This document shows, piece after piece, positions 25,278 to 33,799 of a stretch of 64,000 nt of DNA; position 1 is the first letter of the stretch, and each line of letters starts with the position of its first letter. Source of the stretch: an uncultured Propionibacteriaceae bacterium (lineage in GTDB: Bacteria > Actinomycetota > Actinomycetes > Propionibacteriales > Propionibacteriaceae); NCBI GenBank assembly GCA_936924635.1, contig CAKZHP010000132.1:1-64000 (forward strand), given 5' to 3'. The notes under the pieces were generated by a model, which was not told the origin of the DNA, did no database searches, and saw only the letters and a list, made by a program, of their open reading frames with translations. The translations under genes and the position numbers were made by a program.

Positions 25278-26347
25278 AGGTCGCCGTCACCGGCGCGGGC
25301 GGGTTCCTGGGCTGGCACCTCCGTGTACGGGCGAGGGCGCTGCGGCCGGACCTGGAGATGGTGCCGGTTGCGCGGGAGACGTGGGGTGACCTAGGCCGGT
25401 TGCTGGAGGGCGTCGACGCTGTCATCCACCTGGCCGGGGTGAACCGGGGGGCCGACGACGACGTACGCGAGGGCAACCTCGCCCTGGCCCGTGACGTGGC
25501 CGCGGCCGGGGTGCCAAGGGTCGTGTACGGGGGCTCGGTGCAGGCGGGCAACGGGACGCCGTACGGGATCGGCAAGGAGGGTGCCGCGCAGATCCTGGCC
25601 GGGGGCACCGACGCGCTGGTGGATGTACGGCTGCCGAACCTGTTCGGGGAGCACGGGCGGCCGCGGTACAACTCGTTCGTCGCCACCTTCGCGGCCGACG
25701 CCGCCGAGGGGCGTACGCCTGAGAGCCTGACCGACCGGCCCATCGGGCTGCTGCATGTACAGACGGCGGCTCAGACTCTGCTGGACGGGCTCGAGCAGAG
25801 CGCGGGGATCGTAGAGCCTGCGGCGCACCCCACCAGCGTCGCGGAGGTCTGGGAGACCATCGCGAAGATGCGCGAGACGTACGCCACCGGCGACGTGCCC
25901 GACGTCACCGACGAATTCCGGCTGGACCTGTTCAACACCTACCGGGCCGCGCTGTTCCCGGCGGGCTACCCGATCGCCCTCACCCCGCGCGCCGACCAGC
26001 GCGGCCGGCTGGTCGAGACCATCCGCACGCACGGTGCCGGCGGGCAGGCGTTCGTCTCCACGACCAACCCTGGGTTCACGCGCGGCGAGCACTTCCACCT
26101 GCGCAAGATCGAGCGGTTCGTGGTGCTCGACGGCCGGGCCACGATCTCCTTGCGGCGGGTGCTCACCGACGAGACCGTGTCCTTCGAGGTCTCCGGCGAC
26201 GAGCCGGTCGCCATCGACATGCCCACCATGTGGGCCCACAACATCACCGCAGGCGACGGCGTCGCCACGACGATGTTCTGGACCCACGAGCTGTTCGACC
26301 CCGAGCGACCCGACACGTACGCGGAGCCGGTGCGGGCTCAGCCGTGA
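25274..26347 (+). CDS. capF: CapF/FnlB-type bifunctional reductase with C-terminal cupin
   Basis: Second enzyme for UDP-L-FucNAc, reducing the 4-keto intermediate. Residues about 1-235 form an SDR domain (VAVTGAGGFLGWHL, VIHLAGVNRGADDD, GIGKEGAAQ in place of the usual YxxxK loop) and residues about 245-357 a cupin domain (HGAGGQAFVSTTNPGFTRGE with HFHLRKIERF, PTMWAHNITAGD) as in Staphylococcus CapF, where the cupin binds zinc. The GTG start overlaps capE by 4 bp and the stop overlaps the next gene by 4 bp, so the genes form one translational unit. Confidence 0.9.
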   Translation: MKVAVTGAGGFLGWHLRVRARALRPDLEMVPVARETWGDLGRLLEGVDAVIHLAGVNRGADDDVREGNLALARDVAAAGVPRVVYGGSVQAGNGTPYGIGKEGAAQILAGGTDALVDVRLPNLFGEHGRPRYNSFVATFAADAAEGRTPESLTDRPIGLLHVQTAAQTLLDGLEQSAGIVEPAAHPTSVAEVWETIAKMRETYATGDVPDVTDEFRLDLFNTYRAALFPAGYPIALTPRADQRGRLVETIRTHGAGGQAFVSTTNPGFTRGEHFHLRKIERFVVLDGRATISLRRVLTDETVSFEVSGDEPVAIDMPTMWAHNITAGDGVATTMFWTHELFDPERPDTYAEPVRAQP

Positions 26348-26841
26348 CCGACAGCGCGGGGCCGGAGCGTACGGAGGACGGTCGCTGGATCGTCGTCGAC
26401 GGGCGCCGCTGGCGGGCGAGCGACCCCGCGATCCCGGAGAAGCTGCGGGCGGAGCTCGTCGCGGAGCTGATGCGGGCCCGGCGGCTGGTGAAGTCCGACC
26501 CCGAGACGGCCCGGCCCCGGGTGCAGGACGCGAAGGTGGCCCTCGGCGAGCGCGGTGCCCCCTGGTGGGAGCCGACGGAGGCCGGTCTCCGCGCGAGGGC
26601 GGCCGCGACGATCCGTACGCTCCTGCGCCAGCGTCACCCCAGCACCATCTGCCCCAGCGACGCCGCCCGCGTGATCGGCGGGGAGGGCTGGCGCGGCCAG
26701 ATGCCGATGGTGCGCGAGGTCGCCGGCGAGCTCGCCGCGCAGGGTGTGGTCGCGGTGCAGCAGCGTGGTGAGCGCGTCGAGATCACCGAGGTCAGCGGGC
26801 CGATCCGGCTGGCCGCCGGCCCGGGACTGATCCCCGGCTGA
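26344..26841 (+). CDS. DUF3253-containing protein
   Basis: The 165-residue protein has an N-terminal segment WIVVDGRRWRASDPAIPEKL with helices rich in Arg (RAELVAELMRARRLVKSDPE), typical of small actinobacterial proteins of unknown role, and a C-terminal winged-helix-like DUF3253 (TIRTLLRQRHPSTICPSDAA with RVIGGEGWR). It was probably recruited into the operon, since its GTG overlaps the capF stop, but it has no evident link to sugar metabolism. A DNA-binding role for the winged helix is only inferred. Confidence 0.78.
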   Translation: MTDSAGPERTEDGRWIVVDGRRWRASDPAIPEKLRAELVAELMRARRLVKSDPETARPRVQDAKVALGERGAPWWEPTEAGLRARAAATIRTLLRQRHPSTICPSDAARVIGGEGWRGQMPMVREVAGELAAQGVVAVQQRGERVEITEVSGPIRLAAGPGLIPG

Positions 26842-27072
26842 TCAGCCCTTCAGCTGCTCGTGCAGCTCGGTGCGACGTGCGTAGAGGGGCGCCAGCAGCG
26901 CCGCGTTCTCCTCGGCGTTGGTGAGCGCGACGCCGACGTCCTCGGCGTCCATCGGGCCGGTCTCGTCCTGGCCGATCTGGTCGAAGGCGGTGTCGTTCTC
27001 GCCGCCCAGCAGGCGGATCTTCTCGTTGAGATCCTTCAGCTCGTTGCGCAGCTCGTCGTGGGACGCGGTCAC
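26842..27072 (-). CDS. Small charged helical protein, function unknown
   Basis: A 76-residue acidic protein (DELRNELKDLNEKIRLLGGE ... TNAEENAALLAPLYARRTEL) predicted as two helices, probably a coiled-coil hairpin. GTG 27072 is favoured because AGAGG lies seven bases upstream; a longer in-frame ATG at 27105 has no ribosome site. It is convergent with the DUF3253 gene, the two stops touching. I recognise no family. Confidence 0.6.
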   Translation of the reverse strand: MTASHDELRNELKDLNEKIRLLGGENDTAFDQIGQDETGPMDAEDVGVALTNAEENAALLAPLYARRTELHEQLKG

Positions 27073-27194
27073 GTCGGTTCCTCTCGTCGGGTCCCCCATC
27101 ATCACACCCCGGTGCGGCTGCGCCCCAGCCGCGTACAGCTGGAGCGGTCTGACATCGCGCCGAGACTGTCAGAGCTGACTGTTAGCGTGCGGGC

Positions 27195-27635
27195 ATGACC
27201 GAGCCTGATGTGCAGCAGCTCCTGATCGACATGGTCCGCCAGCACGGCCACGGGGTGGTGGCCACCGTCTCGCCCGGAGGGCTGCCCGAGGCCGCGTACG
27301 TGGGTCTCGTCGCGACTGACGACGGGGTGCTGCTGTTCACCAGCAGCGAGGACGCGCGGAAGATGGAGAACCTGAGGGCCCAGCCTGAGATCGCCGTGGT
27401 CGTCGGCGGTGACGAGGGGGCGAGCGTGCAGGTCGAAGGTGAGGCACACGTCACGGAGGGGGAGGAGCGCGAGCGGCTGGCGGCCACCTTCCTCGCTGAG
27501 CAGCCCCGCTCCCGCGCAGACCAGCCCGGCATCGCGCTGGTGGCGGTCCGGCCGCGCTGGGCTCGCCTGTGCGACACGCGGACCACGCCGCGCACCCAGG
27601 TCCAGGTCCGGCTCCCGGCGGAGGACCGCTCGTGA
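27195..27635 (+). CDS. Pyridoxamine 5'-phosphate oxidase-like flavin/F420-binding protein
   Basis: A 146-residue split-barrel protein: GVVATVSPGGLPEAAYVGL, LLFTSSEDARKMENLRAQPE with IAVVVGG, VQVEGEAHV and a C-terminal VAVRPRWARL strand. This is the PNPOx-like fold used by FMN- or F420-dependent reductases and by some heme-binding proteins; the small size suggests a general-stress or flavin-binding member, and the substrate is unknown. Its stop overlaps the capG start by 4 bp (GTGA), an odd insertion within a sugar-nucleotide operon. Confidence 0.8.
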   Translation: MTEPDVQQLLIDMVRQHGHGVVATVSPGGLPEAAYVGLVATDDGVLLFTSSEDARKMENLRAQPEIAVVVGGDEGASVQVEGEAHVTEGEERERLAATFLAEQPRSRADQPGIALVAVRPRWARLCDTRTTPRTQVQVRLPAEDRS

Positions 27636-28735
27636 CGAAGGTGATGACGGTGGTCGGCACGCGCCCGGAGATCATCCGGCTGTCGGAGGTGATCAAGCGG
27701 CTCGACCGCGAGGTCGACCACGTGCTGGTGCACACGGGGCAGAACTACGACCCGCTGCTGAACGAGGTGTTCTTCCGCGACCTCGGGCTGCGGGCGCCCG
27801 ACCGGGTGCTGGGTGTCCGCACGGACTCGCTCGGCCAGGTGCTCGGTGACGTCCTGACGGGTACGGAGCAGGCGATCCGCGACGAGCAGCCGGACGCGCT
27901 GCTCGTGCTCGGCGACACCAACTCCTGCATCGCCGCGGTGATGGCCAAGCGGATGCGCGTGCCCGTCTATCACATGGAGGCCGGCAACCGGTGCTTCGAC
28001 GAGAACGTGCCGGAGGAGACCAACCGCCGCCTCGTCGACCACGTCGCCGACTACAACCTCGTCTACACCGAGCACGCCCGCCGCAACCTCCTCGCCGAGG
28101 GCCTGCAGCCGCGCCGCATCCTCAAGACCGGCTCGCCCATGAAGGAGGTGCTCGACGCCCACCGCGCCGAGATCGACGCCTCCGACGTGCTCACCCGGCT
28201 GGACCTCAGCTCCGGTGCGTACTTCCTCGTCAGCGCGCACCGCGAGGAGAACGTCGACTCGCCCGACCGGCTCGACGCCCTGCTCGACTGCCTCGCCGCC
28301 GTCGTCGACGAGTTCGGCCTGCCGGTGCTGGTCTCCACCCACCCGCGCACGCGCAAGCGGCTCGACGCCCTCGGCCGCACGCTCGACGGCGTCACCTTCC
28401 ACGAGCCGCTCGGGTTCCTCGACTACAACCACCTGCAGCTGCACGCCGCGTGCGTGCTCAGCGACTCGGGCACCATCGCTGAGGAGTCCAGCCTGCTCGG
28501 CTTCCCGGCTGTGACCCTGCGCGACTCCATCGAGCGCCCCGAGGCCCTCGACACCGGCGCGATCCTGATGACCGGCCTCGACCGGGCGAACGTGCTGGAG
28601 GCCGTGCGCATCGAGATGGGCGGTGGCCCCAAGGAGGTGCCCGCCGACTACGCGATCGGCAACTGCTCCCAGCGCGCTGTGAGCTTCATCGTCTCCACCG
28701 TGCGCCGCCACAAGCAATGGAGCGGTCTGCGCTGA
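27632..28735 (+). CDS. capG: CapG/FnlC-type UDP-N-acetylhexosamine 2-epimerase
   Basis: Third enzyme for UDP-L-FucNAc: epimerises C2 of the CapF product. The 367-residue protein matches the WecB/CapG family: VMTVVGTRPEIIRLSEVIKR, LVHTGQNYDPLLNEVFF, VLGDTNSCIAAVMAKR, YHMEAGNRCFDENVPEE with TNR, SAHREENVDSPDRL, and SDSGTIAEESSLLGFPAVTL. The N-terminal IIRLSEVIKRLDR is closer to CapG/FnlC than to housekeeping WecB. Together with capE and capF it completes the pathway, though an unrelated 27195-27635 gene intervenes. Confidence 0.9.
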   Translation: MTKVMTVVGTRPEIIRLSEVIKRLDREVDHVLVHTGQNYDPLLNEVFFRDLGLRAPDRVLGVRTDSLGQVLGDVLTGTEQAIRDEQPDALLVLGDTNSCIAAVMAKRMRVPVYHMEAGNRCFDENVPEETNRRLVDHVADYNLVYTEHARRNLLAEGLQPRRILKTGSPMKEVLDAHRAEIDASDVLTRLDLSSGAYFLVSAHREENVDSPDRLDALLDCLAAVVDEFGLPVLVSTHPRTRKRLDALGRTLDGVTFHEPLGFLDYNHLQLHAACVLSDSGTIAEESSLLGFPAVTLRDSIERPEALDTGAILMTGLDRANVLEAVRIEMGGGPKEVPADYAIGNCSQRAVSFIVSTVRRHKQWSGLR

Positions 28736-28762
28736 GCGGTCCCGCGACGACCCGTACGCGCC

Positions 28763-29403
28763 TCAGGCCCCCGCCGCCCGGGTCCGCTGGATCGCTTCGT
28801 ACGCCGCCTGCGCCTGCCAGCGCTGCGCCACCAGCGCGTTCGCCTGCTTCTTGACCGCGTTCTTGTCGATGCCGCGACCCCGGTCGACCACCGCCACCAG
28901 CCGACGGGCCGCGTGCAGCAAGGCGATCAGTGCCGCCGTCTTCGGGCTGGCGGGGGCACCTTCACGGAGCACGGCATCGATCTGGGCGAGCAGCTCCTGG
29001 TCGTGCCGGGGGTCGATGCTGACGCAGCGGGTGACCGGGATCACACCCCAGCGCCCTCCCCTTGACCCGCTCCACCTGCTCTGTCGTCACCAGGTGCTGC
29101 GCCACCCGCTTGGTGACCCCTCGGCCCAGGCGCTCCACGGCCCACGCCGGGCGCCACGACGCCCTCCCATGCAACAGGTCGTACGCCGGGCGCAGCACGG
29201 TGGTCGGGTGGCGGCACGTCGGGGTCGAATACGAGGCGGTTCTCCCGCACGTCCTCGCCGGTCTTTGTGCGCCGGACGTGCCCGGCGAGGGCTAGATCAG
29301 CCGGCACCCCGCTGGCGAGCGGGAAGTCCGTGTCGAAGCCCATCGTCAGCCGCTTGCCGGTCTCGTCGTCGGTCAGCAGCAGGAGGTCTTCGCACACGAG
29401 CAT
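28763..29403 (-). pseudogene. GPP34-family gene broken by two frameshifts
   Basis: Three successive frames reconstruct one GPP34 (GOLPH3/VPS74-like) protein homologous to the intact copy next to it: 29403 to about 29236 (MLVCEDLLLLTDDETGKRL to VFDPDVPPPDH), about 29198 to 29045 (LRPAYDLLHGRASW to VKGRALG) and 29044 to 28763 (IPVTRCVSIDPRHDQELL to YEAIQRTRAAGA). The lesions fall after PDH, where bases are missing, and at GRALG/IPVTR. The gene is decayed; it is a tandem duplicate lying downstream of the functional copy and sharing its start region. Confidence 0.85.
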
Positions 29404-29430
29404 GCGGACCACCCAAGCACTCGCATCAGG

Positions 29431-30081
29431 TCAGGACGTGGCCCCGCCTGCCCGGTCGGCCTGGATCGCGTCGTACGCAGCCTTCGCCTGCCAGTACTGC
29501 TGCATGAGGGTCTTCGCCTGTGCCTTTACGGCCCGCTTGTCCACCCCGCGCCCACGGTCGACCACGGCGACGAGCTTGCCCAAGGCGTGCAAGAGCGCGA
29601 CCAGGGCGGCGGTGGCAACGGTCGACTGACCGCCCTCGAGCAGGGCTGCGTCGATCTCGGCGAGCAGCTGCTTCTCGTGCTCCGTCTCGATGGGCACATA
29701 GCGGGTGACCGGGAAGATGCCCATCGCCCGCCCCGCGACGCGCTGCACCTGCTCCTCGCGCACCAGCTGCTGGTAGATCCGCTTCATGGCGCCGCGCGCC
29801 AGGGTGCGCACCGCCGACTGGCGGCTCCACGACCGGCGTCGGCCCAGGCGGTCGTACGCCTCCCGCAGCAGCGGGTGATCGGGCGCCGGCACCTCGGGGT
29901 CGAGCACCACGCGGTTTTTCCGTACCTCTTCACCGGGCTCCGTGCGCCGCACGTGGCCCGCGAGGGTGAGGTCGGTGAGCAACGCACCTCCGAGGGCGAG
30001 GTCGAGCTCGTCGCCGTACGCGAGCTTCTTGCCCGTCTCGTCGTTGGTGAGCAGCAGCAGGAGGTCTTCGCACACGAGCAT
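29431..30081 (-). CDS. GPP34-family phosphoprotein (GOLPH3/VPS74-like)
   Basis: An intact 216-residue helical protein with the family start MLVCEDLLLLLTNDETGKKL, ALLTDLTLAGHVR, and RSAVRTLARGAMKR-like middle, ending in TAALVALLHALGKLVAVVDR. Eukaryotic GOLPH3 binds PI4P and Golgi glycosyltransferases; actinobacterial GPP34 proteins are common but uncharacterised, and a role near membranes or the envelope is only inferred. It is divergent from the lipoprotein gene at 30131 with 49 bp between, and upstream of its broken paralogue. Confidence 0.88.
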   Translation of the reverse strand: MLVCEDLLLLLTNDETGKKLAYGDELDLALGGALLTDLTLAGHVRRTEPGEEVRKNRVVLDPEVPAPDHPLLREAYDRLGRRRSWSRQSAVRTLARGAMKRIYQQLVREEQVQRVAGRAMGIFPVTRYVPIETEHEKQLLAEIDAALLEGGQSTVATAALVALLHALGKLVAVVDRGRGVDKRAVKAQAKTLMQQYWQAKAAYDAIQADRAGGATS

Positions 30082-30130
30082 GCGGGCAGCCTAGTCAGCG
30101 CGCCGGTAGGGTGCCCGCCGAGGAGGCACA

Positions 30131-31153
30131 GTGCTCACACGACGCGGTCTGCTGGCCGGCGCCGCCACGAGCGGCCTCGGGCTGTCGGCGTGCTCACGGC
30201 GGCGTACGGACCCGGTGGTGGTCTACACCGACCAGGTGCCGGGGCGGTTCGGCGACCACCGCGGCGATTGGATCATCGAGAAGGCGGAGCGGGCCGGTCA
30301 CACCATCGAGCTGCTCCAGATCGAGGGCCCCGAGCTCGGTGCCCGCTTCGCCGAGGAGGCCGCTGAGCCCCGCTGCGACGTGCTGCTCGGGTACGACACG
30401 GTGGCGCATGAGCTGCTGCGGCAACGGAACCTGCTGGCGACTCGCACGCCGGCCTGGGCGGCGGGCCTGCCAGGCCCGTACTGGCCGCTCACCCGCGACC
30501 CGGTGCTGCTGATCTACTCCTCGGCTGCGTTCCCGGGCGGCCGCAACGCCCCCGCGGACTGGCCTGACCTCTGGACCCGCCCCGACCTCGCTGGGCACTA
30601 CCAGGTCGAGACGGTGCTGGAGCCGTACGTGCGGGTCGCCCTCTACGGGTTGTTGCACCGGTATCGCGACGACGCGGGGCAGGCCGGCGTCTCGAAGGCC
30701 GGCTGGGACGCCCTGGCGACCTACTACCGGTACGGCCTGCGGCCCAGCAACCGGTGGCTCTACCAGCGCATGGACGCGGGCGAGGTGTACGCGGGAGTGA
30801 CCGACCTGTGGTGGTGGCGAGCGACCTCGGCCGGCGTCGCCACCCAGACGGACGCCGCCACACCGGCGGTCGGAGTGCCCATGCTCGACCAGCACATCTC
30901 GCTGCTTGCGGCCGCCCCGCACGCGGAGCGGGCGGCGGCGTTCGTCGACTGGTACGGATCCCCGGCGGTGCAGGGGGAGGTCTCGCGGACGTTCGGGCTG
31001 CTGCCGGCGCTGCCCGCGGCCCAGACGGTCGGCGACCAGGGCGTGGTGCAGGCCGGTCGCCGCTTCACCGAGCAGCGGATCGACTGGGCGTACGTGGCAC
31101 GTCACAGCGACGAGTGGCTGCGGCGCGTACGGACCGACTTCGGGCTGCGCTGA
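30131..31153 (+). CDS. Lipoprotein, ABC-type extracellular solute-binding protein (family 1-like)
   Basis: A 340-residue protein with a twin-Arg-like signal (TRRGLLAGAATSGLGLSAC) whose lipobox Cys is near residue 21, so it is a lipid-anchored binding protein outside the membrane. The mature part resembles iron(III)/thiamine-type binding proteins (VVVYTDQVPGRFGDHRG, LLGYDTVAHELLRQ, GVPMLDQHISLLAAAPHAER with FVDWYGSPAVQ). No permease or ATPase genes accompany it, so it is an orphan component. It is convergent with the sugar transferase gene, with only 3 bp between the stops. Confidence 0.78.
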   Translation: MLTRRGLLAGAATSGLGLSACSRRRTDPVVVYTDQVPGRFGDHRGDWIIEKAERAGHTIELLQIEGPELGARFAEEAAEPRCDVLLGYDTVAHELLRQRNLLATRTPAWAAGLPGPYWPLTRDPVLLIYSSAAFPGGRNAPADWPDLWTRPDLAGHYQVETVLEPYVRVALYGLLHRYRDDAGQAGVSKAGWDALATYYRYGLRPSNRWLYQRMDAGEVYAGVTDLWWWRATSAGVATQTDAATPAVGVPMLDQHISLLAAAPHAERAAAFVDWYGSPAVQGEVSRTFGLLPALPAAQTVGDQGVVQAGRRFTEQRIDWAYVARHSDEWLRRVRTDFGLR

Positions 31154-31156
31154 GGC

Positions 31157-31765
31157 TCAGGCGCGCGCCCGGCCGAGCACGGTGGCGACGGTCTGCCACA
31201 CGATGCGGGCGTCGCCGGCCAGGGTGCGGTGGCGCACGTAGTCGACGTACAGCGCGACCTTGGCCGGCAGCACCACGTCCAGGTAGTGCTGCTCCGGGTC
31301 GTCGGCTTCGGCCAGCTGGGCCTCCTCATCGACGAAGGCGAGGGAGGCGGGGTCGGTGATGCCGGGGCGTACGGAGAGGATCAACTCGCGGGCCTCGGCC
31401 GGCCACTCGGCCACATAGCGGGGCACTTCGGGGCGGGGGCCGACCAGGGACATGTCGCCGCGCAGCACGTTGAGCAGCTGGGGCAGCTCGTCGAGCTTCG
31501 TCCGACGCAGGACCCGGCCCACGGGGGTGATCCGGTCGTCCCCGGCGGAGGTGACCTCCGCGCCGGCGCCGGCGACGCGCATGGAGCGCAGCTTGAGGAT
31601 CTGGAAGGGCTTGCCGTGCAGGCCGACGCGCGTCTGCCGGAACAGCACCGGCCCCCTGTCGCCGGCCTTGACGGCCACGGCGCAGGCGGCGAGGACGGGC
31701 GAGGTGGCGACCAGGCCCACCGCAGAGACGAGCACGTCGGTGGCGCGCTTGGCGTCGATGCTCAC
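31157..31765 (-). CDS. Initiating sugar-phosphate transferase (PglC/WcaJ C-terminal type)
   Basis: A 202-residue monotopic phosphoglycosyl transferase that attaches the first sugar-1-phosphate to undecaprenyl phosphate. It shows the reentrant N-terminal hydrophobic helix (VLVSAVGLVATSPVLAACAV), GPVLFRQTRVGLHGKPF, KLRSMRV, LRRTKLDELPQLLNVLRGDM with the DE catalytic pair, and VGPRPEVPRY. It lacks the large N-terminal membrane domain of WcaJ, like PglC. It overlaps the aminotransferase stop by 4 bp, so the two act together at the start of glycan assembly. Confidence 0.92.
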   Translation of the reverse strand: MSIDAKRATDVLVSAVGLVATSPVLAACAVAVKAGDRGPVLFRQTRVGLHGKPFQILKLRSMRVAGAGAEVTSAGDDRITPVGRVLRRTKLDELPQLLNVLRGDMSLVGPRPEVPRYVAEWPAEARELILSVRPGITDPASLAFVDEEAQLAEADDPEQHYLDVVLPAKVALYVDYVRHRTLAGDARIVWQTVATVLGRARA

Positions 31766-32913
31766 GACAGCGCCCGGCGTACGGCGTCGATGACCCGGTC
31801 GGTGTCGGCGTCGGTCATGCGGGTGTAGATGGGGAGGCTGAACGTGCGCTCGTACAGGTCGGTGGCCACGGGGAACTGCTCGGGCACCAGACCGTACGTG
31901 TCTCGCCAGTAGGGCTGCAGGTGCAGCGGGATGAAGTGCAGCGAGGTGCCGATGCCCTCCGCGGTGAGTGCCTCGACGACCGCGTCGCGGTCGCGGGGGG
32001 CGTCGGGGTGGACGCTCACCACGTACAGGTGCCAGGCGTGGCTCGACCCCTCCGGCGCGTGCGCAGGCAGGGTCAGCGGCAGCCCGGCCAGTCCCTCGTC
32101 GTACCGGGCCGCGATCTCCGCCCGCCGGTCGCGCAGCGCCTGCGCCCGCGTCAGCTGCACGCGGCCGATGGCGGCGGCGATGTCGGTGAGGTTGTACTTG
32201 TAGCCCGGCGCCACCACCTCGTAGAACCAGCTGCGCTGCGAGACATCGCTGTAGCGGTTGAAGATGTCGCGCGAGATGCCGTGGAGTCGCATGGTGCGCA
32301 TCCGCTGCGCCAGCTCGGCGTCGGCGGTGACCACCATGCCGCCCTCGCCGGTGGTGATGGTCTTGGTGGCGTAGAAGCTGAACACCGTCGCGGCGTGCCC
32401 GTTGCCGGTGGCGCCGACGAGCGTGCCCTCGTTGAGCGTGGGGAAGGAGTGGGCGGCGTCCTCGACCACGGTCAGGCCGTGACGGCGCGACAGGTCCGCA
32501 AGGCCGCGCTGGGAGACCGGCAGCCCCGCGAAGTGCACGGGGGCGACGGCCTTCGTACGCTCCGTCACCGCTGCGTCGGCCGCGGCGAGATCCATCTCGT
32601 AGCTGGGGTCGATGTCGACGAAGACCGGGTCGGCGCCCAGGTAGCGCGCGGCCTCGGCGGTGGCGGTGAAGGTCCAGGTGGGCATCACGACCTGGTCGCC
32701 GGTGGCGATCCCCACGGCCTCGTACGCGAGGTGCAGCCCCGCCGTCGCCGAGCTCACCGCGACGGCGTGCTGGGCCCCCACGTACGCGGCGAACTCCTCC
32801 TCGAACGCCCTCGCCCCGGGGCCGGTCGTCAGCCAGCCGGAGCGCAGGGTCGCCACGACCGCGGCGATCTCCTCCTCACCGATGTCGGGCAGGGCGAACG
32901 GCAACGTGCTCAT
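31762..32913 (-). CDS. DegT/DnrJ/EryC1/StrS-family PLP aminotransferase
   Basis: A 383-residue sugar aminotransferase for nucleotide-linked 4- or 3-keto sugars (PglE/PseC-like). Visible motifs: GWLTTGPGARAFEEEFAAYV, AVSSATAGLHLAY, VMPTWTFTATAEAARYLGAD with FVDI, VVEDAAHSFPTLNEG, and FSFYATKTITTGEGGM with the PLP Lys in ATKT. With the downstream PglC-like transferase it suggests that the initiating sugar is an amino/diamino sugar. Expected partners (4,6-dehydratase of the non-inverting kind, acetyltransferase) are not seen here. Confidence 0.92.
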   Translation of the reverse strand: MSTLPFALPDIGEEEIAAVVATLRSGWLTTGPGARAFEEEFAAYVGAQHAVAVSSATAGLHLAYEAVGIATGDQVVMPTWTFTATAEAARYLGADPVFVDIDPSYEMDLAAADAAVTERTKAVAPVHFAGLPVSQRGLADLSRRHGLTVVEDAAHSFPTLNEGTLVGATGNGHAATVFSFYATKTITTGEGGMVVTADAELAQRMRTMRLHGISRDIFNRYSDVSQRSWFYEVVAPGYKYNLTDIAAAIGRVQLTRAQALRDRRAEIAARYDEGLAGLPLTLPAHAPEGSSHAWHLYVVSVHPDAPRDRDAVVEALTAEGIGTSLHFIPLHLQPYWRDTYGLVPEQFPVATDLYERTFSLPIYTRMTDADTDRVIDAVRRALS

Positions 32914-32965
32914 GACGGCCGAGCCTAGTGCGGTACGCGTCGGGGCTGGCGCTAGCGTGCCGCGT

Positions 32966-33612
32966 ATGAGCCTGCCCGGCGCCGTGACGTTCTAGGGCCT
33001 CCGTCTGCCCATGGCCGGCCCCGGCCCGTCTTCCGGATGGCCGATCCTCGAGGGCGGCCGGGTGCTGATGCCCGCGACGTCGGCGTGGCGCTCGAACTAC
33101 GACCGCATCGAGAAGGTCGACCTGGTCGAGGACATGATGCGGCCCGACGTCTCGCCCAGCGCAGCCGACTACTTGGGTGACCTGCCGCTGATGCCGCAGC
33201 CGTGGATCGCCGCCGTGGACGCCGCCGGTCACGGGTTGCAGACCCTGCCTGGCGCGGTGCCGCCGCCGCGGGGGGTCGACGTCGACGCGGCCGATGCGGC
33301 GCTGAGGCGGGTGGCACCCCCGCCATCGAGCATCTCGAGGCTGCCCTCGCCGCCGGCCGGCACCAGGACGTGGCCGACCGCACGTAGACCGTCCCCGACG
33401 GTCCTCGCCACGGCCGGCTGCTGATGCAGCGCGCCGCGGCACTGGTGGGCCTGGGGCGGCTCGACGAGGCCCGCGAGATCCTGGGGTCCGGGGTCGAGGT
33501 GAACGACCTCCGCGAGGGGACGCTCGCGCTGAGCGACCTGTGGCGGGCGGTCAATCCCGGCGAGGAGCTGCCGGAGGCGTACGACTTCAGGATGCGACCC
33601 GACCAGCCCTAG
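32966..33612 (+). pseudogene. Degraded gene, DUF5107/TPR-type protein remnant
   Basis: From ATG 32966 the frame reads MSLPGAVTF, a TAG at 32993-32995, then GLRLPMAGPGPSSGWPILEGG and VLMPATSAWRSNYDRIEKVD, and loses sense after about 33250. Another frame from 33424 reads LVGLGRLDEAREILGSGVEV with NDLREGTLALSDLW ... AYDFRM, which looks like the C terminus of a tetratricopeptide/DUF5107-type protein. The two ends without the large middle indicate an internal deletion plus nonsense and frameshift lesions. The family assignment rests on the end motifs recalled from that family. Confidence 0.55.
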
Positions 33613-33799
33613 GCCGGGCCGGGCCGCGCGGGCCGGGGGGATGGCGACTGCGCGACCCGGCACGGCGTCTGGGGGGTCGCCCGTCGGTCGGCGGAGACCG
33701 GACGGGCCCATACGTCACGGGTGACGTACCGAAACCTAGGCAACGACGGCGGCGGAGGGAAGACCCCCGGGTGAACTGCCGGTGACGGGGCGGTATCGG

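Noticed and set aside
28763..29403. Programmed frameshifting in the GPP34 copy
   Set aside because: Two separate shifts and missing bases, with an intact paralogue adjacent, fit decay.
30131..31153. Component of the local sugar ABC operon
   Set aside because: No permease or ATPase gene is adjacent and its type differs from the 48965 binding protein.
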